Shown here one piece after another: positions 1 through 6,637 of a DNA stretch of 9,264 nt. Location: the NCBI GenBank assembly GCA_011380105.1, contig DRZW01000169.1:1-9264 (forward strand). Reading direction: 5' to 3'. Below the pieces are notes generated by a model. The model was given only the letters and a program-made list of their open reading frames with translations, had not been told where the DNA came from and ran no database searches. The stretch is from Halothiobacillaceae bacterium. Its GTDB lineage: Bacteria > Pseudomonadota > Gammaproteobacteria > Halothiobacillales > Halothiobacillaceae. Each line of letters begins with the position of its first letter. The first letter of the stretch is position 1. The position numbers and the translations under genes are program-made.

Positions 1-53
1 CGCTGATGGTGGAATGGCTAAAACCCATCGAACAAACCGCAAAAACCCCCTAA
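1..53 (+). CDS. Possible 3' end of an upstream gene (ptsN-like?), partial
   Basis: Reading frame 3 is open from the window edge to a TAA at 51-53 and would encode a tail of about 16 residues (LMVEWLKPIEQTAKTP). It overlaps the first ATG of the hprK-like frame by about 40 bases. In many proteobacteria the gene before hprK/rapZ is ptsN (EIIA-Ntr), so this may be its C-terminus. That identity is inferred from usual gene order only, because the tail is too short to recognise. The frame could equally be chance, with hprK starting further upstream. Confidence 0.25.
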   Translation, partial: LMVEWLKPIEQTAKTP

Positions 54-544
54 GATTGCAAACCTTAAGCTTGACGCCAGACAGCCATGCCTCGGCTGTT
101 GTGGTTTTTGGGCGCGGCGTGTTGATAGCAGGCCCACCTGGCAGTGGCAAAAGCAGTTTATCACTAGGGCTGATTGACCGTGGTCATGCCCTATTTGCCG
201 ATGATCTGGTTTTTTTGAAATTAGAGAATAAGAAGATCATCGCCAGCCGACCCGATAGCGCACCCATCATGGCTCAGCGCGATATCGGCCTGTTCAGCCC
301 GCAACAGGTGGTCAAACAGGATCAGATCAGAATCGATTTGACCATCTGGCTGGATCAAACTTTTTGGCAAAAACAGCCTATCTCAGTAGACGCGCAACGC
401 CGCCACCGCGGCCAAATTCTTAGCGTTAATTTTGCTGAACAAACTTTACCGGGCTATGCTTTACCTGCAAACGGTGATTTACTCACCAATTGTCTGTTGC
501 TAGAGCAACTGGTCCTTCGGCTGAACAACAACCGCGGTCAATAA
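14..544 (+). CDS. hprK: Short HPr kinase/phosphorylase-like protein (C-terminal kinase domain only)
   Basis: Bifunctional HprK enzymes phosphorylate and dephosphorylate a serine of HPr in the cytoplasm. This 176-residue protein has a Walker A loop GPPGSGKS (residues 40-47) and an acidic pair D63-D64 in RGHALFADD. H25 lies 15 residues before the P-loop, the spacing of the conserved His in full-length HprK. The usual N-terminal domain (whole proteins are about 310 residues) is absent, as in the short HprK forms of many proteobacteria. The family signature around E-(I/V)-R-G-L-G is not recognisable; AQRDIG (87-92) occupies about that place. The residue after the P-loop serine is Ser rather than the common Glu. 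rapZ begins one base after the stop, and an HPr with the target serine is encoded 1.4 kb downstream, so the kinase role is plausible. The start is uncertain: the frame stays open to the window edge and the ATG has no well-placed Shine-Dalgarno. It could instead be a diverged HprK-like P-loop protein. Confidence 0.72.
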   Translation: MAKTHRTNRKNPLRLQTLSLTPDSHASAVVVFGRGVLIAGPPGSGKSSLSLGLIDRGHALFADDLVFLKLENKKIIASRPDSAPIMAQRDIGLFSPQQVVKQDQIRIDLTIWLDQTFWQKQPISVDAQRRHRGQILSVNFAEQTLPGYALPANGDLLTNCLLLEQLVLRLNNNRGQ

Positions 545-545
545 C

Positions 546-1421
546 ATGACACAACCTGAACAAATCATCATCGTGACCGGCCAGTCGGGTTCGGGTAAAT
601 CGGTTGTCCTTGCAGCACTAGAAGACAATGGCTACTATTGTATTGATAACCTCCCCACCCCGTTGATTGGCGACTTACTAAAGCTCATCGAACAGGGTGA
701 AATCCACGCCCCTGGTGTCGCCATTGCCATTGATGCCCGCGCGCCTCAGCCGACGTTAAGCGCGTTGCCTGAGCAATTACTCCGCTTACAAGAGAACCTG
801 CGTGAAATTGCCATTCGCAGCGTATTCCTTAAAGCGGAAAACCAGCGGCTGATTACCCGCTTTAGCGAAACCCGTCGCCGTCACCCCTTAGCCGGTTCTA
901 CCCGCAATATATCTGAGGCTATCGAGGCCGAGGCGGTTTTACTCGAACCATTGGTGGAACAAGCAGATCTCGTAATCGACACCACCCGCACCACAGTTCA
1001 TGAATTGCGCGAATTGATACGCGCCCGTGTTACCAATCAGGGCGGTCTATCCGGCCCGAATATTCTTTTGCAGTCGTTTGGATTCAAGCACGGTATTCCA
1101 CTGGATACGGACTTATTATTCGATGTCCGCTATCTACCCAACCCACACTGGAACGAGAACCTACGCCCTCTTTCCGGGCTAGATCGGCCGGTGATCGATT
1201 ACTTAGAGCAACATCCAGTTACACATCGCACCCGCGGGCAGTTAGTCACGTTTATTCGCAATCAACTGGATTTAATGACGGCAACCGATCGCAGTTACAT
1301 TACCTGCTCGGTCGGTTGCACCGGCGGCAAGCACCGCTCGGTCTACCTTACCGAACAGCTATATCATGATCTAAAACCCCGATTTTCTAGCCTTAAAATG
1401 CGTCATCGTGACCTTAGCTAG
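546..1421 (+). CDS. rapZ: RNase adapter / nucleotide-binding protein RapZ (YvcJ family)
   Basis: This 291-residue protein (E. coli RapZ has 284) carries the Walker A motif GQSGSGKS (12-19), the DNLP segment (34-37), QSFGFKHG (176-183), FDVRYLPNPHW (192-202) and the C-terminal GCTGGKHRSV block (257-266). All are hallmarks of the family. In E. coli RapZ binds the sRNAs GlmY and GlmZ and guides RNase E to GlmZ, tuning glucosamine-6-phosphate synthase. Homologues elsewhere are nucleotide-binding regulators. The protein stops right after MRHRDLS, so the basic EKRKP end of the E. coli protein is missing. The ATG follows the hprK stop by one base and has little Shine-Dalgarno, which suggests translational coupling. 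Placement next to PTS genes is typical. The family assignment is very secure; the sRNA role in this organism is not established. Confidence 0.96.
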   Translation: MTQPEQIIIVTGQSGSGKSVVLAALEDNGYYCIDNLPTPLIGDLLKLIEQGEIHAPGVAIAIDARAPQPTLSALPEQLLRLQENLREIAIRSVFLKAENQRLITRFSETRRRHPLAGSTRNISEAIEAEAVLLEPLVEQADLVIDTTRTTVHELRELIRARVTNQGGLSGPNILLQSFGFKHGIPLDTDLLFDVRYLPNPHWNENLRPLSGLDRPVIDYLEQHPVTHRTRGQLVTFIRNQLDLMTATDRSYITCSVGCTGGKHRSVYLTEQLYHDLKPRFSSLKMRHRDLS

Positions 1422-1518
1422 TGTTTTTAATAAAAGCTCCCCTGATTGGATCGATTTTTAGTTATCATGGCGCAGCAATTCATTCTGAATCGGAACTAGA
1501 ACCAGAAGTGAGCACCTA

Positions 1519-1905
1519 ATGAGCGTGGGCATTTTACTAATCTGCCATAACGATATTGGCACACAGCTGGTTGAGACTGCCACTGATATGCTCGGCAGCC
1601 TCCCAACCCGGGTGGAACAAATTGATGTGCGTCAGGACGATGACCCGATAAACCTGCTCAACCGTGCGCGTCGGCGCGTGCGTGAACTCGATGACGGTGA
1701 TGGTGTTTTGGTGCTCACGGACATGTACGGCTCCACCCCCTCAAACATCGCCAACCGGCTAGAAGGGCGCAAGGTTCGAGTATTATCTGGCGTTAACCTG
1801 CCCATGCTGGTGCGCGCATTAAATTACCCCCGGCTGCCGTTGGAAGACATCACTCAGCGCGCAGCACTCGGGGGGCGTGAAGGCATTATCCAAGGCAGTC
1901 GTTGA
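1519..1905 (+). CDS. PTS mannose-family EIIA domain protein
   Basis: This is a stand-alone 128-residue EIIA of the mannose/sorbose class, a cytoplasmic phosphocarrier that takes phosphate from HPr. H10 in LLICHNDIG matches the phospho-accepting His of E. coli ManX, and D68 in LTDMYGSTPSN sits in the conserved active-site loop. The length equals a single IIA domain, with no fused IIB. No EIIB, EIIC or EIID gene is present in the window, so a regulatory role is more likely than sugar transport. The ATG is chosen because the nearest upstream in-frame alternative is cut off by a stop; a purine-rich AGAAGTGAG precedes it. A 97-base gap separates it from rapZ and could hold a promoter, but none is convincing. 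Its stop overlaps the HPr start by one base (TGATG). Confidence 0.93.
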   Translation: MSVGILLICHNDIGTQLVETATDMLGSLPTRVEQIDVRQDDDPINLLNRARRRVRELDDGDGVLVLTDMYGSTPSNIANRLEGRKVRVLSGVNLPMLVRALNYPRLPLEDITQRAALGGREGIIQGSR

Positions 1906-2201
1906 TGCAAGAAGAAAACCAAAAGCATTGTCAATCGGTCACCCTCTGTAACCGTCGCGGACTCCACGCCCGTGCTGCAGCCCGTTTTGCAGCGACAGCC
2001 GATCCGTTCCCTGGTAATATCTCAGTCGAATTTAACGACCGGGTTGTTAACGGCAAATCGATCATGGGCCTGATGATGCTCGCAGCGGCCTATGAAAAAA
2101 CCATCACTATCTGCTGTGAGCACCCGGAACGCGAGCAGTGTGAACAAGCACTCTCTACCTTAGTCGAACTGGTGGAAAACCGCTTTGATGAATCCGAATA
2201 A
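1905..2201 (+). CDS. Phosphocarrier protein HPr
   Basis: HPr relays phosphate from enzyme I to EIIA proteins in the cytoplasm. The 98-residue protein has the active-site motif NRRGLHARAA with the phospho-His at H21, and NGKSIMGLMML with S52 at the regulatory serine. The 31-residue spacing equals that of His15 and Ser46 in classical HPr. Both sites being intact fits a neighbour that encodes an HPr kinase-like protein. ATG at 1905 is chosen because it forms a TGATG coupling with the EIIA stop; a TTG one codon earlier is possible but less likely. Compared with the 85-90 residue norm it has a short polar N-terminal extension and an acidic tail. Five cysteines (9, 15, 70, 71, 79) are unusual for so small an HPr. 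No enzyme I gene follows, although one often does in related clusters. Whether to call it ptsH or ptsO is unclear. Confidence 0.95.
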   Translation: MQEENQKHCQSVTLCNRRGLHARAAARFAATADPFPGNISVEFNDRVVNGKSIMGLMMLAAAYEKTITICCEHPEREQCEQALSTLVELVENRFDESE

Positions 2202-2205
2202 ACAC

Positions 2206-2210
2206 AGGAG
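2206..2210 (+). promoter_or_regulatory. Ribosome binding site that fixes a GTG start
   Basis: AGGAG lies six bases before GTG at 2217, just after the HPr stop. This strong Shine-Dalgarno supports the GTG start of the 104-residue gene and its co-translation with the HPr gene. Confidence 0.75.
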
Positions 2211-2216
2211 CAATTA

Positions 2217-2531
2217 GTGCAACAAACCAAATCCGATAGCTACGTCGGTCTTGAAAACGATCAGGACGGTGGCATGACCTACTATGGTCGGGTCGTTATG
2301 GATGCTAGGGTATTTGGCTTAATTGACCCCGATGAAACCTGTGCTGGCTGGAAAATGGACCGGATGCAGACGCTGGTTAATCAGGTCGCTGCCGAATGGG
2401 ACAAGCACGGCAATATCCCCAGTCGCCTGCCCGATGATTTACGTGCAAAACACAGCGCTGAATATGAAAAAGGCGTTAAACGCGCACGTGATGCCGGTTG
2501 GGATCCGGATGCCAATCTGGAAGACTTCTAA
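2217..2531 (+). CDS. Uncharacterised 104-residue acidic protein linked to HPr
   Basis: I do not recognise this family with confidence. The product is small, soluble-looking and acidic, with no signal peptide, membrane segment or cysteine pair. The N-terminal third is Gly/Asp-rich (SYVGLENDQDGGMTYYG). The middle has an aromatic, probably folded core (RVFGLI, then DETCAGWKMDRMQTL around 40-53). The C-terminal half looks helical and charged and ends in [15 protein letters not shown]. Codon use resembles its neighbours, and the good AGGAG plus GTG start show it is a real gene. It starts 15 bases after the HPr stop, so it is very probably co-transcribed with the PTS genes and may act with them; that link is inferred from position alone. 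Its stop overlaps that of tilS on the other strand by 4 bases. Confidence 0.82.
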   Translation: MQQTKSDSYVGLENDQDGGMTYYGRVVMDARVFGLIDPDETCAGWKMDRMQTLVNQVAAEWDKHGNIPSRLPDDLRAKHSAEYEKGVKRARDAGWDPDANLEDF

Positions 2532-4000
2532 ACAAGCGTCTTTGAAATCGCATCATCCGAGCTTGTCTGTCGGCTTATAACCCAGCCGGCCTGTTGATTT
2601 TCCGAGCGAATCGCAAATGCCGGGCTAACCCAAGCATGGTGCTCCACCCAGACAGCAGCGGGCTGGTCATCAATAATCAATAGCTGAGCACGATCCCGCC
2701 ACCAAGGCGGCACTTTTTGCTCAGCCAAGAATTTACGCAGCGGTTTATGCCCGTCCCGATTCAACAACGGCCAGCGATCATAACTGGATAATCCCCGCAT
2801 CTGCCAGCCCGATGTGCGCTGAGCACGGATTAACACCCGCAACTCATCGCTTGCACACTCAGCCGACGGCTTACCGCGAGGGCTGACCGAACCACCGGGC
2901 TGACGCTGGAAAAGCCACGGGCCGTACAGCAAAGAGTCATCCTGCTGCGGCCAAACTAAGTTGGGCATGGGCGTATCAGGCAAGGATGTGATCAGATACA
3001 CCCGTTGGTTATAAAACCGCAGCTCTGCCCCATTCCAGACCAAACGCGGCAAGCGATCAGTCGCCGCCGTCGCCATCTGCTGACAAAAGTCGGCAAGCTT
3101 AGTACTAGGCGGTAATGGCACACCATGGGCGCTGATGAAGGCGCGCAACAGATTAAGTCTGCGCGCCTGCGATAAGCCCGCCATCCGTGCTGACCAGCAA
3201 AGCGGGTTTTGCCAGCAGTCAGCCCCGGCCTGCTCGTTTAAATCGGTGGCATCCAAGGCGGCGAGCTCTACAAGCAATGCCTGTTCATCAGCCGCGCGCT
3301 GTGCTGTCAATGCCAGCATCTCCACTGCGCATCCAACCTCTTGTGTCAAGGCCGGCAAGATGCGTTGTCGAATCCAATTACGCCGATATTGGATATCACG
3401 GTTGCTAGGATCATCAGCCACCGCACATCCCTGTGCCCATGATTTAAGCTCAGCTCCGCGCACGTTTAAAAAAGGCCGCCAGTGAAGTGCGCCGGCACGT
3501 TGGCTAACCGGCAACATAGCCCGCAAACCCCGAGTGCCCGAACCACGCAATAAGTTCAGCAGCACCGTTTCGGCCTGATCATCACGGTGATGCGCGGTCA
3601 CCAAAACCCAGCAAATGCCATCAGCAGTCGCATTTAATGCCTTAAGGGCGGCAAACAGGTGCTTATAGCGTGCATTGCGCGCATTTTCTTCCAACGAACC
3701 GGACTGTGCCTGCAAGCCCGCAGGCAATTGCTCAGTTTGACATGCAATGCTTAAATCATTGGCTTGACGGCAAGCGAGTTCACACCAATGCGCTGATTTC
3801 GGGTGCAGTTGATGATCTAAACAATACATTCGCAAATCGGCCAGCCAGCCCAAATCGCGCCAATGGGCTAACGCCTGTGCCGCTCCGGCTGAATCACCAC
3901 CGCCTGATGCAGCCAACAGCACAGCCGGTTTGCTCCCGGCTGTGTGTTTGAGAAGCTGTTGATAGGAATCAGGCGGCAGGTCAGGTAGCGATGCACTCAC
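2528..4000 (-). CDS. tilS: tRNA(Ile)-lysidine synthase TilS
   Basis: TilS uses ATP and lysine to convert C34 of the CAU-anticodon tRNA-Ile to lysidine, changing decoding from AUG to AUA and charging from Met to Ile. The PP-loop is SGGGDS (32-37). It is followed by LDHQLHP (61-67), the [19 protein letters not shown] block (137-155), and DPSN with a later YRRNWIR and ILP (197-215), all typical of the N-terminal catalytic domain. The C-terminal domain is marked by [19 protein letters not shown] (419-437). At 490 residues it is longer than the 432 of E. coli, mostly in the middle and at the end. The GTG start overlaps the accA stop by 4 bases (GTGA), so translation is coupled. It is the last gene of the minus-strand run, and its TAG overlaps the stop of the convergent gene. 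The gene is usually essential. Confidence 0.95.
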   Translation of the reverse strand: MSASLPDLPPDSYQQLLKHTAGSKPAVLLAASGGGDSAGAAQALAHWRDLGWLADLRMYCLDHQLHPKSAHWCELACRQANDLSIACQTEQLPAGLQAQSGSLEENARNARYKHLFAALKALNATADGICWVLVTAHHRDDQAETVLLNLLRGSGTRGLRAMLPVSQRAGALHWRPFLNVRGAELKSWAQGCAVADDPSNRDIQYRRNWIRQRILPALTQEVGCAVEMLALTAQRAADEQALLVELAALDATDLNEQAGADCWQNPLCWSARMAGLSQARRLNLLRAFISAHGVPLPPSTKLADFCQQMATAATDRLPRLVWNGAELRFYNQRVYLITSLPDTPMPNLVWPQQDDSLLYGPWLFQRQPGGSVSPRGKPSAECASDELRVLIRAQRTSGWQMRGLSSYDRWPLLNRDGHKPLRKFLAEQKVPPWWRDRAQLLIIDDQPAAVWVEHHAWVSPAFAIRSENQQAGWVISRQTSSDDAISKTLV

Positions 4001-4956
4001 CGAATTTCGTAGCGACCAAATCGAGCGAACTTCTCTTGGCGCTCGGCAACCAGTTTTTCCGGCGACAGGTCTTGCTTGCTTTCTAATGCTGCTTTGAGCC
4101 GTGCTTTGAGCACAGCGGCCATCTGCTCAGGATCACGATGCGCACCGCCGCAAGGCTCAGGGACGATCTCATCAATTAGACCCAATTCAAAAAGACGGTT
4201 AGCCGTCACGCCCAAACTTTCTGCAGCTTCAGGGGCTTTTTCGGCGCTTTTATACAGAATCGAGGCACAGCCTTCCGGGGAGATGACCGAGTAGGTGCTG
4301 TATTGCAGCATCATCAGGTGATCCCCCACGCCAATAGCCAGAGCACCGCCAGAACCACCCTCACCGATGACAGTGCAAATGATGGGCACCGGCAGTTCTG
4401 CCATGACATACAAGTTTCGAGCAATGGCTTCGCTCTGGCCACGCTCTTCGGCGTTAATGCCCGGATAAGCCCCCGGGGTATCGATGAAGGTGAGTATCGG
4501 TACGGAGAATTTTGCCGCTAATTCCATCAATCGCTTGGCTTTCCGATAGCCCTCCGGCCGGGGCATACCAAAGTTACGGCGAATTTTCTCTTTGGTATCA
4601 CGACCCTTTTGCTGACCAATCACCATCACTGTCTGACCATCCAGCCGGCCCAAGCCACCAATAATTGCCCCATCATCCCCGAAGGCACGGTCGCCATGCA
4701 TTTCCTGAAAGTCGGTTACCAGATGGGGCAGGTAATCGGTCAGATAGGGGCGTTGCGGATGGCGAGCTAGCTGAGTGATCTGCCAGGCACCCAGCTTACT
4801 GAAAATCTGCCGAGTCAGTTCCGTGGATTTTTCCTGTAGCCGTTTTATGTCTTCACCCAAGTCTAGAGACTCGTCGCTGTGCATCAACTCCAGCTCACGG
4901 ATCTTTGCTTCTAGTTCGGCAATCGGTTGTTCAAAATCAAGGTAATTCGGATTCAT
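3997..4956 (-). CDS. accA: Acetyl-CoA carboxylase carboxyltransferase subunit alpha
   Basis: AccA pairs with AccD to transfer the carboxyl group from carboxybiotin on AccB to acetyl-CoA, giving malonyl-CoA for fatty acid synthesis. The 319 residues equal the E. coli length, and similarity runs end to end: [14 protein letters not shown] (6-19), [17 protein letters not shown] (55-71), [11 protein letters not shown] (122-132), [10 protein letters not shown] (157-166) and the oxyanion-type glycine loop [12 protein letters not shown] (198-209). The N-terminal 50 residues look like a helical hairpin, as in the family. accD is not in the window, which is usual because it lies elsewhere in most proteobacteria. 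A 67-base gap with a GC-rich hairpin separates it from panC upstream, and it overlaps tilS downstream by 4 bases. The Shine-Dalgarno before the ATG is weak (GAGTG). Confidence 0.97.
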   Translation of the reverse strand: MNPNYLDFEQPIAELEAKIRELELMHSDESLDLGEDIKRLQEKSTELTRQIFSKLGAWQITQLARHPQRPYLTDYLPHLVTDFQEMHGDRAFGDDGAIIGGLGRLDGQTVMVIGQQKGRDTKEKIRRNFGMPRPEGYRKAKRLMELAAKFSVPILTFIDTPGAYPGINAEERGQSEAIARNLYVMAELPVPIICTVIGEGGSGGALAIGVGDHLMMLQYSTYSVISPEGCASILYKSAEKAPEAAESLGVTANRLFELGLIDEIVPEPCGGAHRDPEQMAAVLKARLKAALESKQDLSPEKLVAERQEKFARFGRYEIR

Positions 4957-4971
4957 GGCTTACACTCAAAG

Positions 4972-4987
4972 CCCGGTACTGACCGGG
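4972..4987 (-). other. GC-rich hairpin in the panC-accA gap
   Basis: CCCGGT and ACCGGG form a perfect 6-bp stem around a four-base loop, 15 bases before the accA ATG. On the coding (minus) strand it is followed only by CTTTGAG, so it lacks the T-run of a strong intrinsic terminator. It could weaken read-through from panC, act as an attenuator, or limit ribosome access to accA. It is the only clear structure in the one real gap inside the six-gene run. Confidence 0.35.
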
Positions 4988-5023
4988 TCGGTGGGTTGTT
5001 CTTCAAAAGTGCCTATTTAGTAG

Positions 5024-5851
5024 TTAAACAGGGTGATTATCCAGCAGACGAACCGAGCCTAATCGAGCAGCCGCCAGTATTCGCCCATGAGCAAGCGGCA
5101 AGTGGCTTGGCTCCAGCGTATCTGCATCTACATAAGTGAAATAATCAACATCAAAACCAACCTGCTCTAATCGCTGTTGGCTTTCTGCTAGAACGGCCTC
5201 GACGGGCTGCTGCTGCCGTAGTTGTGCAGCGGCCCGCTTTAATATTTGATATAAAACTGGGGCGGTATTGCGTGCCTTGGTACTTAAAAAACGGTTTCGT
5301 GAGCTCAGCGCCAAACCACTTTTCTCACGAACGGTCTCTACATATTCTAGCGCCACCGGCAATGATAACGCCTGCACCAGCCGCTCAATCACGCGGCATT
5401 GCTGATAGTCTTTTTCGCCAAACACAGCATAGTCCGGCTTTACCAATAAGAACAATCGCGCAACCACGCTGGCCACACCGGAAAAATGGCCCGGTCGAAT
5501 CGCCCCTTCAAAACGATGCGCTATTGAGCCGACATCAATGCGTAAGCTGTCTTCTGTCCCTTCCGGATACAGTAAATCGGTATCGGGGGCGAAGACGGCG
5601 TCCACACCTAAACTGCGTAGATAATCACAATCTTGGTCGAAAGTACGCGGATATCGGGCTAAATCATCTGGGTCATCAAACTGGGTGGGGTTTACAAATA
5701 TACTGACCACCACCGGGCATTGTTTGCTCTTGGCATGTTCGATCAGTGCGGCATGCCCGGCATGGAGATTACCCATGGTCGGCACAAGCACAATCTGCCG
5801 ATGCTCATCACGCCAAGCTTTAAGTTGCGATCGGGACGTTAGAATTTGCAT
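5024..5851 (-). CDS. panC: Pantothenate synthetase (pantoate--beta-alanine ligase)
   Basis: PanC joins pantoate and beta-alanine with ATP, through a pantoyl-adenylate, in the last step of pantothenate synthesis. The 275-residue protein (E. coli 283) shows PTMGNLHAGH (24-33), the HIGH-type nucleotide-binding motif with H30 and H33; SIFVNPTQF (50-58); RPGHFSGV (119-126); GEKDYQQ (145-151); and LSSRN (182-186), the KMSKS-like loop. Together these cover the known active site. The ATG directly follows the panB stop with no spacer (TAAATG), so translation is coupled. The beta-alanine-forming panD, often nearby, is not in the window. Confidence 0.97.
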   Translation of the reverse strand: MQILTSRSQLKAWRDEHRQIVLVPTMGNLHAGHAALIEHAKSKQCPVVVSIFVNPTQFDDPDDLARYPRTFDQDCDYLRSLGVDAVFAPDTDLLYPEGTEDSLRIDVGSIAHRFEGAIRPGHFSGVASVVARLFLLVKPDYAVFGEKDYQQCRVIERLVQALSLPVALEYVETVREKSGLALSSRNRFLSTKARNTAPVLYQILKRAAAQLRQQQPVEAVLAESQQRLEQVGFDVDYFTYVDADTLEPSHLPLAHGRILAAARLGSVRLLDNHPV

Positions 5852-6637
5852 TTAAGAAAACATCTCCTGATCTGCGGGGAAGGTACGCTCTTTTACCGCA
5901 CTGACATAGGCGCGGAAAGCATTTTCGATTGAACTCTGCCCAACTAGAAAATCCCGGGCAAATCGCGGTGGATTATCGGTCATACCGAGCAGATCATGCA
6001 TTACCAGCACCTGACCATCCACCTCACTCCCCGCCCCGATGCCAATGACCGGCACGCTCAGCGCCTGACTGACCGCTCGACCCAACGCAGCAGGCACACA
6101 TTCAATCACCACCATCTTCGCACCGGCTTGCTCCAACGCTAGCGCGTTGGCGACTACTTGTTCAAATGCGTTTTGCTCTCGCCCTTGGACGCGATAACCG
6201 CCCTCATAACGCACGCGTTGCGGCAGCAGCCCAACATGACCACAAACCGGCACACCAGCAGCCGCTAGCGAGGCAATTAAATTTGCTTTCTCACTACCGC
6301 CTTCAATTTTAATCATATCGGCCTGGCCATGCTGCATGAGCGAGGCTGCGGTTTGTAGTGCGGTGCTGCGATCCGCATCAGCCAGAAACGGCACATCTGC
6401 AATAATAAAAGCTTCGGGCGCACCTTGGCGAACGCAGCGGCAATGATATGCAATATCATCAACACGAACGCTTAAGGTATCGCGAGCGCCCTGAACCACC
6501 ATGCCTAAAGAGTCACCGACCAAAAAGGCGTCCACACCCGCACGGTAAGCCAAACGCGCAAAACCCGCTTCGTAGACGGTGAGCATACTAATCGGCTCGG
6601 CTTGGCGTTTTTTCTGCAATAGAGCTGGTATGCTCAT
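5852..6637 (-). CDS. panB: 3-methyl-2-oxobutanoate hydroxymethyltransferase (ketopantoate synthase)
   Basis: PanB adds a hydroxymethyl group from 5,10-methylene-tetrahydrofolate to alpha-ketoisovalerate, the first committed step to pantothenate. The 261 residues (E. coli 264) include VGDSLGMVVQG (40-50) with metal ligand D42, ADVPF with D81, IKIEGGSEKAN (109-119) with E112, GHVGLLPQ (133-140), VIECVP with the probable catalytic E179, and IGIGAGSEVDGQVLVMHDLLG (198-218). The common TAYD motif near the N-terminus reads TVYE here, a conservative change. The ATG overlaps the folK stop by 4 bases (ATGA). The enzyme depends on folate, whose pathway enzyme is encoded just upstream. Confidence 0.97.
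   Translation of the reverse strand: MSIPALLQKKRQAEPISMLTVYEAGFARLAYRAGVDAFLVGDSLGMVVQGARDTLSVRVDDIAYHCRCVRQGAPEAFIIADVPFLADADRSTALQTAASLMQHGQADMIKIEGGSEKANLIASLAAAGVPVCGHVGLLPQRVRYEGGYRVQGREQNAFEQVVANALALEQAGAKMVVIECVPAALGRAVSQALSVPVIGIGAGSEVDGQVLVMHDLLGMTDNPPRFARDFLVGQSSIENAFRAYVSAVKERTFPADQEMFS

Noticed and set aside
1463..1484. Possible promoter before the EIIA gene: TATCAT as a -10, or a sigma-54-like TGGCGC-N5-TTCAT
   Set aside because: No acceptable -35 lies 16-18 bp before TATCAT, and the sigma-54-like site lacks the GC of the -12 element.
2569..2590. Stem CGGCT/AGCCG near the convergent stops as a terminator
   Set aside because: It lies inside the tilS coding end, has an 8-base loop and no T-run.
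3135..3951. Several + strand open frames opposite tilS
   Set aside because: They are antisense shadows of a well-conserved gene, rich in Arg, Ser, Ala and Pro, with no family motifs.
5224..5706. A 160-codon + strand frame opposite panC
   Set aside because: PanC motifs cover the same bases on the other strand, and the + product has shadow-like composition and no motif.
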